Origin: an uncultured Alphaproteobacteria bacterium
GTDB taxonomy: Bacteria; Pseudomonadota; Alphaproteobacteria; Micropepsales; Micropepsaceae
Reading direction: 5' to 3'
NCBI GenBank assembly: GCA_902826695.1
Contig: CADEFU010000008.1
Span: forward strand, 62,001-126,000
DNA: 64,000 nucleotides
The translations under genes and the position numbers were made by a program. Positions 17,108 to 26,150 of this stretch are shown in pieces. Position 1 is the stretch's first letter, and the number at the start of each line of letters is the position of its first letter. The notes under the pieces were generated by a model, which saw only the letters and a program-made list of their open reading frames with translations, was not told the origin of the DNA and did no database searches.

Positions 17108-18582
17108 GCGATCTGACCGGACTGACGATCGCCGAAGCGCGCGACGGGCTGAAGAAGAAGGCGTTTTCCGCGAAGGAACTCACCGAGGCGCATATCAAGG
17201 CGATGGAAAAGGCGCGGGTGCTGAACGCGTTCGTGACCGAGACGCCCGACATTGCGCGCGCAGGTGCGGCTGAAGCGGACAAGCGACTTGCGGCCGGCGC
17301 GGCGCGCCCGCTTGAAGGCATTCCGCTTGGGATCAAAGACCTCTTCTGCACGAAGGGCGTATTGACGACGGCGGGATCGCATATTCTCGACGGGTTCAAG
17401 CCACCGTACGAATCCACCGTTTCGAACAATTTGTTCAACGACGGCGCGGTCATGTTGGGCAAGCTCAACATGGACGAGTTCGCGATGGGCTCGTCGAACG
17501 AGACGAGTTACTACAAGCCGGTGATCAATCCGTGGCGGCGGAAGGGTTCGAACACGCCGCTGGTGCCTGGCGGGTCGTCGGGCGGGTCGTCGGCATCGGT
17601 TGCCGCGCGGCTGGTGATGGGTGCGACGGGCACGGATACCGGCGGCTCGATCCGTCAGCCTGCGGCGGTGACGGGCATCGCGGGGATCAAGCCGACCTAC
17701 GGGCGGTGTTCGCGCTGGGGCATCGTCGCGTTTGCGTCGTCGCTCGATCAGGCGGGGCCGATGGCGCGCACGGTCAAGGACTGCGCGATCCTGCTGAAGT
17801 CGATGGCGAGCCACGATCCGCTGGATTCGACGAGCGTCGATCTGCCGGTGCCGGACTACGAAGCGGCGATGACGGGCAATATCAAGGGGCTGCGCGTCGG
17901 GATTCCGAAGGAGTACCGGATTGACGGGATGCCGGCCGAGATCGAGGCGTTATGGAGACAAGGCATTCAGTGGCTGAAGGATGCGGGGGCGGAGACGGTG
18001 GACGTTTCGCTGCCGCATACGAAGTATGCGCTGCCCGCCTACTACATCGTGGCGCCCGCCGAAGCATCGTCCAACCTCGCGCGTTACGACGGCGTGCGCT
18101 TCGGGTTGCGCGTGCCGGGCAAGGACATCACGTCGATGTACGAGAACACGCGCGCGGCGGGGTTCGGGCGTGAGGTTCAGCGGCGCATTCTGATCGGCAC
18201 CTATGTGCTGTCGGCCGGCTACTACGACGCCTACTACATCAAGGCGCAGAAGCTGCGCACGCTGATCGCGCGCGACTTCGAGGAAGCCTATAAGAAGTGC
18301 GATGTGCTGCTGACGCCGACGGCGCCGGGGCCGGCGTTCGGGATCGGCGAGAAGAGCGACGATCCGATTGCGATGTATTTGAACGACGTGTTCACGGTGA
18401 CAGTGAACCTTGCCGGATTGCCCGGCATTTCGGTGCCGGCGGGATTGAGCAGCGAGGGATTGCCGCTGGGCTTGCAGCTCATCGGTAAGGCGTTCGACGA
18501 GGCGACATTGTTCCGCGTGGGCGAGGTGATCGAGAAGGCTGCGGGCGTGACGCCGCGGCCGCAGGCGTGGTGGGAGGCATAA
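17104..18582 (+). CDS. gatA: Glutamyl-tRNA(Gln) amidotransferase subunit A
   Basis: This 492-residue amidase-signature enzyme hydrolyses glutamine and passes ammonia to GatB. The Lys-cisSer-Ser triad is visible: Lys in LGIKDLFC (about residue 78), the GGSSGGSSA stretch, and the nucleophile in [13 protein letters not shown]. The length is standard. Genes gatC, gatA and gatB form one operon with a 4-nt overlap and then a 3-nt gap. Confidence 0.98.
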   Translation: MSDLTGLTIAEARDGLKKKAFSAKELTEAHIKAMEKARVLNAFVTETPDIARAGAAEADKRLAAGAARPLEGIPLGIKDLFCTKGVLTTAGSHILDGFKPPYESTVSNNLFNDGAVMLGKLNMDEFAMGSSNETSYYKPVINPWRRKGSNTPLVPGGSSGGSSASVAARLVMGATGTDTGGSIRQPAAVTGIAGIKPTYGRCSRWGIVAFASSLDQAGPMARTVKDCAILLKSMASHDPLDSTSVDLPVPDYEAAMTGNIKGLRVGIPKEYRIDGMPAEIEALWRQGIQWLKDAGAETVDVSLPHTKYALPAYYIVAPAEASSNLARYDGVRFGLRVPGKDITSMYENTRAAGFGREVQRRILIGTYVLSAGYYDAYYIKAQKLRTLIARDFEEAYKKCDVLLTPTAPGPAFGIGEKSDDPIAMYLNDVFTVTVNLAGLPGISVPAGLSSEGLPLGLQLIGKAFDEATLFRVGEVIEKAAGVTPRPQAWWEA

Positions 18583-18585
18583 GTC

Positions 18586-20064
18586 ATGACGTTCGTCACA
18601 ACACGCACCGACACCGGCCCTTTGCTCGACGGCGCAACGGGGAAGTGGGAAGTCGTTATCGGCATGGAAGTGCATGCGCAGGTGCTTTCGAAGGCAAAGT
18701 TGTTTTCGGGGGCGTCCGCCGAGTTCGGTGCCGAGCCGAACGCGCATGTGAGCTTCGTCGATGCAGCGATGCCGGGGATGTTGCCGGTGATCAACCGCTA
18801 TTGCGTCGAGCAGGCGGTGCGCACGGGTCTTGGCCTTAAGGCCAAGATCAACAAGCGGTCAACGTTCGACCGGAAGAACTATTTCTATCCCGATCTTCCG
18901 GCGGGCTATCAGATCTCGCAATACAAGGACCCGGTCGTGGGCGAGGGCGTCGTCATCGTCGACATGCCGGGCGGCAAGTCGATCCCGGTCGGGATCGAGC
19001 GACTGCATTTGGAGCAGGACGCGGGCAAGTCGCTGCACGACCAGCATCCGGATGAGTCATACGTCGATCTGAATCGCGCTGGCGTCGCGCTGATGGAGAT
19101 CGTGTCGAAGCCCGATTTGCGCTCGTCGGAAGAGGCGGCGGCTTACTTGAAGAAGCTGCGCGCCATCGTGCGCTATCTCGGCACCTGCGACGGGAACATG
19201 GACGAAGGGTCCATGCGCGCGGACGTGAACGTTTCCGTGCGCAAGCCGGGTGGGCCGCTTGGCACGCGCTGTGAGATCAAGAACGTGAACTCGATGCGGT
19301 TCGTGGCGGCGGCGGTCGAATACGAGGCGCGGCGGCAGATCGACATCATCGAGGGTGGCGGCACGATCAAACAGGAGACGCGGCTGTTCGATTCCAAGAA
19401 GGGCGAGACGCGGTCGATGCGTTCCAAGGAAGAAGCGCACGACTATCGCTACTTCCCGGACCCGGACCTGCTGCCGCTCGAGTTCGACGATGCGTTCGTG
19501 GCCCGCGTGAAGGCGTCGTTGCCGGAACTGCCGGACGACAAGAAAGAACGCTTCGTGCGCGATTTTGGCCTCAGCCCCTATGACGCGGGCGTTTTGATCG
19601 CGGAGCGCGAGAGCGCGGATTTCTTCGAACAGGTCGCCAAGGGCCGCGATGCGAAGCTGGCTGCGAACTGGGTGATCAACGAGTTGTTCGGGCGCCTCAA
19701 CAAAGAAGACAAGTCGATCGCCGAGAGCCCGGTGTCGGCTGCGGCGTTGGGATCGATTGTGTCGATGATCAGCGACAACACGATTTCGGGAAAGATCGCG
19801 AAGGACGTCTTCGAGATCGCGTGGACCGAAGGCGGCGACCCGGCCGCGATCGTCGAGAAGCGGGGCCTGAAACAGGTTACCGACATGGGCGCGATCGAGA
19901 CTGCCGTCGATAAGGTCATCGCGGCGAACCCGCAAAAGGTCGAGCAGGCGAAAGCGAAGCCGTCGATGGCGGGTTGGTTCGTTGGTCAGGTGATGAAAGA
20001 AACCGGCGGCAAGGCGAACCCGCAGGCGGTGAATGAGCTCGTGATGAAGAAGCTGGGGCTCTGA
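18586..20064 (+). CDS. gatB: Aspartyl/glutamyl-tRNA amidotransferase subunit B
   Basis: This 492-residue protein carries the kinase-like domain that activates the tRNA-bound Glu/Asp ([20 protein letters not shown], then [16 protein letters not shown]) and a C-terminal YqeY-like tRNA-binding helical domain. GGGAGG lies 9 nt before ATG 18586. It is the last gene of gatCAB. I see no clear terminator in the 160 nt that follow. Confidence 0.98.
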   Translation: MTFVTTRTDTGPLLDGATGKWEVVIGMEVHAQVLSKAKLFSGASAEFGAEPNAHVSFVDAAMPGMLPVINRYCVEQAVRTGLGLKAKINKRSTFDRKNYFYPDLPAGYQISQYKDPVVGEGVVIVDMPGGKSIPVGIERLHLEQDAGKSLHDQHPDESYVDLNRAGVALMEIVSKPDLRSSEEAAAYLKKLRAIVRYLGTCDGNMDEGSMRADVNVSVRKPGGPLGTRCEIKNVNSMRFVAAAVEYEARRQIDIIEGGGTIKQETRLFDSKKGETRSMRSKEEAHDYRYFPDPDLLPLEFDDAFVARVKASLPELPDDKKERFVRDFGLSPYDAGVLIAERESADFFEQVAKGRDAKLAANWVINELFGRLNKEDKSIAESPVSAAALGSIVSMISDNTISGKIAKDVFEIAWTEGGDPAAIVEKRGLKQVTDMGAIETAVDKVIAANPQKVEQAKAKPSMAGWFVGQVMKETGGKANPQAVNELVMKKLGL

Positions 20065-20185
20065 CAGAGCAGACTCGCTTCTAGGGGGAATCTCGCAGGG
20101 TACTTTCGTCTGCGGGGCGATATCCGAATTCAACCAACACGCCACTGTGTTCCACGGGGCACTCAACGTGAAGGTGTGAGCCCTG

Positions 20186-20191
20186 TATACT
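20186..20191 (+). promoter_or_regulatory. Candidate -10 element
   Basis: TATACT lies 34 nt before the ATG of the following gene, in the otherwise featureless gap after gatB. The matching -35 position is poor, so this is a tentative promoter. Confidence 0.3.
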
Positions 20192-20225
20192 CAGCTCGCG
20201 TGGGATTTTGCGGGAGTGTTGGGTG

Positions 20226-21002
20226 ATGGTTGCCCCGGCGTCGTCGATGCCGACTGGGCCAGTCTTGGGAACGAAAACAAAGCCCAAGCCTGCGTCGCCC
20301 ACACCAACACCTGCGCCCGCTCCGGCGCCGTCGGTGCCTGCAATTGCGCCTGCAAAGCTGCCAAAGAACGCATTGGGCAAGGCGCCCGTCGATCCAAAGT
20401 CTGCCGCTGAAAAGCAGGAGGAGCTGGCCAAGAAGGCGATCTGGGCTGCAGCTGCGGTGTTCGGGCTATTGATCGTCTACATGATCGCAGGGCGGTTGGT
20501 CGCCGTGGTGACACGATGGCCGACGACGGTGGTGGAGCCGGTTGCGGCCTCGCACTGCTCACAGTTTATCGACCTTGCGAAGCTGGCCCACGGCGAGAAT
20601 TGGCGCGTGCGGCTTGATCCGCGGGACACGACGTGTGCGCAGCAGGTGAAGGACGAGTGGGAACGGCAGAAACTAACGCGCTATGTGCCGCCGCCGCAGC
20701 CGCTGTTTGGGCCGGTTGCGGACGCGCCGGGGGCGCCGGTCGCGCGTGTGACGCGGCGCGCGCCCGAAACGCGCTGCCTCAACGTGATTTCTCTGGCGAA
20801 GACGAAGTACGGCGCGGAATGGCGCTCGAAGCTTGTGGGCGAGGAGGCAGTGTGCGCCACCGAACCGGAGGCGCCGGCCGCAAGCGTCGGTGTTAAACCT
20901 CCGGCGACGCCAGAGGCGCCTCTTTCTCCTGCCGCGGAGGCGGTGTCGGCGACGCCGACGGCGTCCGGCGGTGTGTCGGAGTCGGCGTCGCCAACGCCGT
21001 AG
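20226..21002 (+). CDS. Unknown membrane protein with duplicated Cys-bounded module
   Basis: This 258-residue protein is not one I recognise. A Pro/Ala-rich N-terminal stretch (residues 1-60) precedes one transmembrane helix (about 75-95, IWAAAAVFGLLIVYMIAG). Two related segments then follow outside the membrane: one runs from HCSQFIDLAKLAHGENW to a second Cys, the other from RCLNVISLAKTKYGAEW to a second Cys. Each spans about 30 residues between cysteines, so each may close a disulfide in the periplasm. The C-terminus is again Ala/Pro/Ser-rich. ATG 20226 is preferred over TTG 20208 because it has GGGAG upstream. Confidence 0.7.
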   Translation: MVAPASSMPTGPVLGTKTKPKPASPTPTPAPAPAPSVPAIAPAKLPKNALGKAPVDPKSAAEKQEELAKKAIWAAAAVFGLLIVYMIAGRLVAVVTRWPTTVVEPVAASHCSQFIDLAKLAHGENWRVRLDPRDTTCAQQVKDEWERQKLTRYVPPPQPLFGPVADAPGAPVARVTRRAPETRCLNVISLAKTKYGAEWRSKLVGEEAVCATEPEAPAASVGVKPPATPEAPLSPAAEAVSATPTASGGVSESASPTP

Positions 21003-21252
21003 AATCCGCGCGACTCAGGGCGTGCGATTCGCGGTGATTCGTCAAATTGGGCTGTGGATAGAATTCGCGCAGCCGCAAGTCGCGCCATTAATCCGTATAC
21101 GGACGATTGCATGAAACGCTTATTTTTATTGTGTTTCGTGCGCGTGCGGATTCTGTGCAACGCCCGTGTTGCCACAAGGTATTGCGCGCGGCGGCTTATT
21201 TACCCAATATGTTGTTGCTTGAGGGCGCGAGGTGCGCCTTCCTGATGTAAGC

Positions 21253-21370
21253 AAGGAGTCACTCTCTCATGCCGATGATAGCGAAACGCAAAGCGAAGAA
21301 GCCGACGGTGAAGACGACGTCGAAGGCGGCCGCAAAGCCGAAAGCCGCGAAGAAGACGAAGAAGAAGTAG
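21253..21370 (+). CDS. Small Lys/Ala-rich basic protein, 33 residues
   Basis: The coding part is ATG 21269 to TAG 21370; the interval given includes its ribosome site AAGGAG at 21253-21258. The product starts MPMIAKRKAKKPTVKTTSKA and ends in KKTKKK, with about 15 lysines and no acidic residue. This composition resembles the tails of histone H1-like nucleoid proteins, so binding to DNA or RNA is a reasonable guess. It is a stand-alone gene followed by a hairpin with a T-run. Family membership is not known to me. Confidence 0.65.
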
Positions 21371-21433
21371 TTAGAGACAGCGCGGCCGTATTTTCGGCCC
21401 GTGGCCGGGATGAACTGGGGCAGTAAACACCCC

Positions 21434-21459
21434 ACCCGGATAGGCGGCGGGTCTTTTTG
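21434..21459 (+). terminator. Probable terminator after the Lys-rich small gene
   Basis: ACCCG pairs with CGGGT over a 9-nt loop, followed by CTTTTTG. The short stem makes it a moderate call, but it lies 60 nt after the stop of the 33-codon gene and is oriented correctly. Confidence 0.5.
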
Positions 21460-21674
21460 AGACTTTGCCTGCCAACTTATCGGCGAGAGATAGCGATCTT
21501 CCCTCAGCGGGTGGGCTGCTTTCTCCGCCGTTTTCATTTCCACCCCATCTAGAGCTTGAGCCGTGCCGCCGAGGTGCGTGCTTTCTGGATTATCTTCCTA
21601 TCTCTGCGCCAATCGCGCACGAAAAAGATCGCGCTCGCTGTATGATTTTTCGCGGAGTTAAAGGAAACGAATTC

Positions 21675-21703
21675 TTAGGCTTAAGGCGAAAACACCATAT
21701 TTT
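21675..21703 (+). promoter_or_regulatory. Candidate promoter of the Sel1-type gene
   Basis: TTAGGC and TATTTT are separated by 17 nt in the AT-rich part of the gap. It lies 173 nt before the chosen start, so it would give a long leader. The hexamer match is only partial. Confidence 0.3.
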
Positions 21704-21875
21704 ATGCGGATTATCGTGCGATGACGCGCGTTCGCTTAAGAGAAAAATCGCTCGCGATTTTAAACAAAAACCAATGCGCGCATTAACGCGCCATTCAGCG
21801 CAAGCCGACATCCTCATCCCATCAACAAGATCGAATTCGACAGCGAATTCGGCGAAAGACATGGGAGAGACGACA

Positions 21876-22151
21876 ATGGCGGTGATCGACTTTGATACCG
21901 TCGTGGACATGGAAGGCGACGCCAAGGCGGGCAAGCCGCAGGCGCTTTATCAACTCGGTCTGTGCTATTCGACTGGCCAAGGTGTGGAACTCGACCTCGT
22001 CCGCGCGCACAAGTTCTTCAACCTTGCAGCGATGAAGGGCGTGGCGGAAGCGCGGTTGTGGCGCGCGGAACTCGCCCAGCAGATGACCTCCAACGATATC
22101 GCCGAAGCGCAGCGCCTTGCGCGCCTTTGGCTGCAGGAAACGGCGCACTAA
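21876..22151 (+). CDS. Sel1-repeat protein, short conserved alphaproteobacterial type
   Basis: This 91-residue cytoplasmic protein begins MAVIDFDTVVDMEGDAKAGK and contains one or two Sel1/TPR-like helical units (ALYQLGLCYSTGQGVELD, then AHKFFNLAAMKGVAEARLWR). Small proteins of this layout are widely conserved in Alphaproteobacteria without an assigned role. ATG 21876 is favoured because GGGAGAG lies about 7 nt before it; ATG 21861 is an alternative. A strong terminator follows directly, so it is a single-gene transcript. Confidence 0.85.
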   Translation: MAVIDFDTVVDMEGDAKAGKPQALYQLGLCYSTGQGVELDLVRAHKFFNLAAMKGVAEARLWRAELAQQMTSNDIAEAQRLARLWLQETAH

Positions 22152-22177
22152 AAGCAACAACAACAAGGTGCGTCACG

Positions 22178-22212
22178 CGGGCTTTGGCTGATGCCAGAGC
22201 CCGTCTTTTTTT
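22178..22212 (+). terminator. Rho-independent terminator of the Sel1-type gene
   Basis: CGGGCT-U-UGGC pairs with GCCA-G-AGCCCG through an 11-bp stem (one G-U pair) and a TGAT loop, followed by T-C-TTTTTTT. It is the best terminator in the window. Confidence 0.9.
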
Positions 22213-22242
22213 GTGCGCCGGGCCACGCTAGGCTATGCGCCC

Positions 22243-23046
22243 ATGAGCAAGTCATCCGACGAGAATGAGGGCCGCGCCTTGATCGCAGAGCGCGAGGGGC
22301 ACGTGCTCACGCTTAAGATCAACCGGCCGGAAGCGTCCAATTCGATCGACAATCAGCTGCGCGATGAGCTTGCGCGCGCGTTCGACCAAGCGGCCGCGAG
22401 CAAGGATTTGCGCGCGATCATTCTGACCAGCACCGGCGAAGACGCGTTCTCCGTGGGCATGGACATCGGGGAGTTGGCGGGCTTTACGCCTGCTGAGATC
22501 GAGCACGTGGCAATTCAGGCCCGCGGCGTCTACGACCGGATGGGGGCGCTTGAGGTGCCGATCATCGCGGCGGTCAAGGGGGCGTGCCTGGGTGCGGGCT
22601 TCGAGCTCGCGCTCCATGCGGATGTGCGGCTTGCGCGCGCCGATGCACGGTTTGGGTTGCCCGGGATCAATGTCGGCATGAACGCCGGTGGCGGTGCGCT
22701 TGGGCGGTTGCAACGGATTAGCGGCAACGGATCGGCGGCCGCGCTTGCACTGACCGGCGGCGTGGTGACAGCTGAACGTGCGTTCCTGCTCGGTCTCGTG
22801 TCGAATGTCTCGGGCACTCAGGACTTCGAGCCGTCGGTGCGGCAGTTGGCGGAGCATCTGGCCACGCTGTCGCCGGTCGCGGTTGCTGAGACGAAGCGGT
22901 TGCTGCGGATTGCGGCCGAGCGCGGGATCGAAGCGGCCGCAGAGGCCAGTCCGAAGTCGCTTGTGCGCTGCTTTGCCGAGGGCGACGCGGCGGTCAGGCT
23001 GCAGATGATGATTGGCGGCCGCGACCCCGAAGCTACGGTACACTAG
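22243..23046 (+). CDS. Enoyl-CoA hydratase/isomerase family protein
   Basis: This 267-residue crotonase-fold protein has the oxyanion-hole region AFSVGMDIGELAG and GACLGAGFELALHADVRLA. The glutamate in GFELAL (equivalent to Glu144 of rat enoyl-CoA hydratase) is kept, but the second catalytic glutamate (PE in hydratases) is PG here (FGLPGINVG). It may therefore catalyse isomerisation, hydrolysis or another CoA-thioester reaction rather than hydration. ATG 22243 is used; an upstream GTG at 22213 lies in the terminator. The next gene starts 9 nt after the stop. Confidence 0.85.
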   Translation: MSKSSDENEGRALIAEREGHVLTLKINRPEASNSIDNQLRDELARAFDQAAASKDLRAIILTSTGEDAFSVGMDIGELAGFTPAEIEHVAIQARGVYDRMGALEVPIIAAVKGACLGAGFELALHADVRLARADARFGLPGINVGMNAGGGALGRLQRISGNGSAAALALTGGVVTAERAFLLGLVSNVSGTQDFEPSVRQLAEHLATLSPVAVAETKRLLRIAAERGIEAAAEASPKSLVRCFAEGDAAVRLQMMIGGRDPEATVH

Positions 23047-23055
23047 CGAGATGCA

Positions 23056-23610
23056 ATGAACCTCGTCGTCTTCGCGCACCCTCTTGAAGACAGTTTGTGT
23101 GCGCGCGTGCTCGAGCGACTCGTGGCGGGTCGCGACGCGGTCGTGGTGGATCTGTATCGCGACGGGTTTTCGCCGGTGCTGACGCCTGCGGATGCAAAGA
23201 CTTACGGCATTGCCACGAGCGATGCGCTTGTGGCGCGTTATCAGCGCCAGATTGCCACTGCGCAAACCGTGACGTTCGTGTTTCCAGTCTGGATGTACGG
23301 GTTGCCTGCGATCCTCAAAGGCTATTTTGAACGGGTGTGGGTTCCCGAGGTTACGTTTTCGTTGAAGTCCGGCGCGCCGGTCGCGTTGCTGATGGGGCTG
23401 CGCAAGGTTCGGGTCGCGTGTACGTTCGGGCAGCCGCGGTCGTTTTATGAGCGGTCGGCTGATCCGGTGGCGCTGTTCTTTGGGCAGCTGATGTCACAGA
23501 ACTGCGCGCCCGACTGTGTGTTCGACTATGCGCCGCTGTTCGGACTCGACGGTGCTAAGGAGGCGGCAATCGCCAGCCACCTCGCCAAGGCAGAGCGCAT
23601 GTTCGACTAA
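23056..23610 (+). CDS. NAD(P)H-dependent flavodoxin-like oxidoreductase
   Basis: This 184-residue protein belongs to the NQO1/KefF/YwrO group. It starts with a flavin-phosphate-binding strand (MNLVVFAHPLEDSLCARVLE), and PVWMYGLPAILKGYFERVW around residues 78-97 is the quinone reductase signature. It likely reduces quinones or similar electrophiles with FMN or FAD. It follows the crotonase gene closely and they may share a transcript. It ends convergent with the transglycosylase gene, with a gap of only 10 nt. Confidence 0.88.
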   Translation: MNLVVFAHPLEDSLCARVLERLVAGRDAVVVDLYRDGFSPVLTPADAKTYGIATSDALVARYQRQIATAQTVTFVFPVWMYGLPAILKGYFERVWVPEVTFSLKSGAPVALLMGLRKVRVACTFGQPRSFYERSADPVALFFGQLMSQNCAPDCVFDYAPLFGLDGAKEAAIASHLAKAERMFD

Positions 23611-23620
23611 GCGCTGGGGC

Positions 23621-25960
23621 TTAACCGCGCTTGCGGCAGTTCTTTGTAGAGGTGCCTTTGCACTTCTTGGTGTTCGAAGCCGTCGCCGAGCCACGCTTTT
23701 TCTTCTTCGTGCTCGCCTTCTTCTTCTTTGTGGTCTTGGGCGCCACCTCTTCCTCGTCGTCGTAGACGGGTTTGGAGGAGATGACCGAGACCAACTGAGC
23801 ATCGGTAGGCGCCGGTGCGAGCGGGGCTGCGGCCACAACGGGGCTTGTGCCCGGCGTGGCGGCTGGCGCGGGTGACGAAGAGAACTGCGCTTGGGCGGAG
23901 GCCACTGCCGTGTACGCGCCGCGCTTCAGGTCGGCGGCGATCCCCAAGGGGGCTTCGCGGCCAGCAAGGACGTTGCGGTAGATCTGGGTGTTCTCGAGCA
24001 CGCGCTGAACGTAGTTGCGCGTTTCGTTGAACGGGATGCGTTCAATCCAGTCGATCATATCTGCGTTGGTCGAGCGCGGGTCGCCGTAGGTCGAGACCCA
24101 CCGGTTGATGCGGCCTTGGCCGGCATTGTAGGAGGCGATCGACATGACATACGAGCCGCCGAGATCCGACAGCAGGTCGGACACGTGCGCCATGCCGAGC
24201 TGCATGTTCACCGAGGGGGTCAGCAGTTCGTTCTTGTTGCCATAGGACAGGCCGTGCCGGCGTGCAGTTAGGCTTGCGGTTGCGGGCATCAGCTGCATGA
24301 GGCCGCGCGCGCCGACACCCGACATTGCTTCGGGGTCGAATTCGCTTTCTTGGCGCGTCAGTCCAAGAACGAGCGCGGTCTCAGGCGGCGTGCCGTTGCC
24401 TCGGTAAGCGGGCACAGACATTGTCGGATATGCGATGTCGTAGACGGGAACGTTCTTTTGCAGGCCGCGTTTTGCGACGCGCAGCGCCATTGCCGGTTGG
24501 TTCAGGTTGCGCAGGAAGCTTGTAAGGACGACGAACTGGTCTCGGTCGGTGTAGGTGTCGGCCGCGGCAAGTGCGAACGTGCGCAGCATACCCTCGGCAC
24601 CGATGTCGGCCAGCGCTTGCATCGCCTGCATCATGCTTTGATCCATGATGGCTTGGCGCGACGCAGGCGTGGTCGTGCGCGGAATCTGCAAATTCAAATT
24701 GCCATTCGGGTTGATGGTCGAGGCGGCGAGCTGCCCGTAGAACGTCATCGGGTAGTTTGCCGCGATGCCGTACTGGCGTTGTGCTTCCGAGGTGCGGCCT
24801 GCCTTGTCGGCGGCGCGGCCGGCCCAGTAGTGGGCCCGAGCGATCGAGATCGGAGCTGTGACGCCGTCGCGCAGGCGCAGGAAGTGGTCGTAGGCGGGTT
24901 CGGGCTTCTTCAGGAATTGCAGCGAGATCCAGCCCGCTAGGAATTCAGCCTCAGCGTAGGAAACGCCGGCGTCCTTGCGCATGCTGTGACCGGCGGCGAG
25001 CTGATAGGCCTGCTGCGCATCGCCGGCGTCGAGTGCCTCTCGCGCTTGGTAGTTGCGTTCGGTCCACCAATCTTCGACGACGGGCGGCGGGTTGCCGCCG
25101 AGGCCAGCGCTGGCGCTGATCAGCAGCGGGCGGGCTTCATCGTTGCGGTCGCGCTTTCGAAGCCAACGCGCACGATCGAGCAGCAGGCCGGCGTCGCCTT
25201 GCAGGGCAGACGGCACGCGCGTATAGGCGGCGTCGCCATCGCGGGCGAGTTGGCGCAAACGGATGCGCGCGCTAATCAATGCCTGGACGTCGGGCGTTAG
25301 CCAGTTCGTCATGGCGGTCGCTTGGCTACTTTCGCCTGACCAGACGAGGCGCGAGGCGCGGCGCTTGTGATCGTCAGCGGTCAGTACGGCGTTGTAGCGC
25401 GCGGCGATGTACGACATACGCTCGAGCGAGAAGTTGCCTTCGACCCAGCCGCGGCGCACCCATGACTTCCCGGTCGCGTCTTGGCCTTTGCGGATGTTGG
25501 CGTCGCCGAGCTTCACCATGCCTTCGCCCGAAACGGGCTCACGGCCTTGGAACCAGCTGATGACTTGATCGGGCTGCATCGAGTCGGCAGGCATCGCTTC
25601 TTCAGCGCGCGCTTGCAGCGACTTTTGGTTTGGCCACTCCCGGTGGCCGGCGAGGAAGCGGTCGAGTTCGGAAAACGCGATGCCGTTGTCTTTGGTCGAA
25701 TAGGCGCGCCAGAGTATGACGTCGCGCGCAGCGGCGTTCGACAGTTGCGACGCAAGTTGAAGCGCCTCGGTCCACTGTTTGCGGTCGGCGTAGTCGAACG
25801 CACGTTCAAACAGCGACAGGTCGCTGGCGGAGAGCGTTTGGGCGTGCGAGCGGACGTGGCGTGGCCCGTTGTCGTCCGCTATGGGCGCCATCTGCCCGGT
25901 CGCGGGTGTGGACGTCCAGGCAAACAACAGGATTGCAGCGCCGGCGAGGCGCGTACTCAT
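23621..25960 (-). CDS. slt: Soluble lytic murein transglycosylase
   Basis: This 779-residue periplasmic enzyme cleaves peptidoglycan to 1,6-anhydromuropeptides. A signal peptide (MSTRLAGAAILLFAWTSTPA) starts at ATG 25960. A long helical superhelix (U/L domains) follows, and then the SLT domain with the catalytic glutamate in TRQESEFDPEAMSGVGARG near residue 580, plus GLMQLMPATA and the ASYNAGQGRINRW motif. The last about 45 residues are odd: acidic, then Lys/Thr/Ser-rich with two cysteines. The frame is open up to 26107, but homology and the signal peptide favour 25960. Confidence 0.92.
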   Translation of the reverse strand: MSTRLAGAAILLFAWTSTPATGQMAPIADDNGPRHVRSHAQTLSASDLSLFERAFDYADRKQWTEALQLASQLSNAAARDVILWRAYSTKDNGIAFSELDRFLAGHREWPNQKSLQARAEEAMPADSMQPDQVISWFQGREPVSGEGMVKLGDANIRKGQDATGKSWVRRGWVEGNFSLERMSYIAARYNAVLTADDHKRRASRLVWSGESSQATAMTNWLTPDVQALISARIRLRQLARDGDAAYTRVPSALQGDAGLLLDRARWLRKRDRNDEARPLLISASAGLGGNPPPVVEDWWTERNYQAREALDAGDAQQAYQLAAGHSMRKDAGVSYAEAEFLAGWISLQFLKKPEPAYDHFLRLRDGVTAPISIARAHYWAGRAADKAGRTSEAQRQYGIAANYPMTFYGQLAASTINPNGNLNLQIPRTTTPASRQAIMDQSMMQAMQALADIGAEGMLRTFALAAADTYTDRDQFVVLTSFLRNLNQPAMALRVAKRGLQKNVPVYDIAYPTMSVPAYRGNGTPPETALVLGLTRQESEFDPEAMSGVGARGLMQLMPATASLTARRHGLSYGNKNELLTPSVNMQLGMAHVSDLLSDLGGSYVMSIASYNAGQGRINRWVSTYGDPRSTNADMIDWIERIPFNETRNYVQRVLENTQIYRNVLAGREAPLGIAADLKRGAYTAVASAQAQFSSSPAPAATPGTSPVVAAAPLAPAPTDAQLVSVISSKPVYDDEEEVAPKTTKKKKASTKKKKRGSATASNTKKCKGTSTKNCRKRG

Positions 25961-26150
25961 ACTCGAAATGGTCACGTGCGCTCTTTCGAAAGATCGCTTC
26001 GACAGCAAGGCGTTAACGCAGCTTAACCGCTTCGGGCAGACGCGGCCAAGCCCGCGAATATCACATGCCCAGCGAAACGGCTGGGTTAACTTGTTCCACG
26101 CGCGCAAGCCGTCTAATTTTCGTCACTAATCAGCACTTAATTGGACGCCC

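Larger units (their letters stand above)
21371..21875 (+). other. 505-nt intergenic region with AT-rich leader
   Basis: This is the only gap above 300 nt. It holds the hairpin at 21434-21459. Beyond about 21640 the sequence is clearly richer in A/T than its surroundings, with a small inverted repeat (AAAATCG, 4-nt loop, CGATTTT, near 21752-21769) and a possible promoter at 21675-21703. The frame of the downstream Sel1 gene stays open through the region, but the translation there has no recognisable homology. A long untranslated leader or a small RNA is possible; I find no defined RNA family. Confidence 0.4.

Noticed and set aside
21465..21860. Coding extension of the Sel1-type gene
   Set aside because: The translation is unconserved in character and the AT-rich composition is unlike coding DNA here; a good ribosome site supports ATG 21876.
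26013..26026. TTAA-N6-TTAA resembling a CtrA site between slt and dapA
   Set aside because: The accepted spacing is 7 nt; with 6 nt and no further match it is not good evidence for CtrA control.
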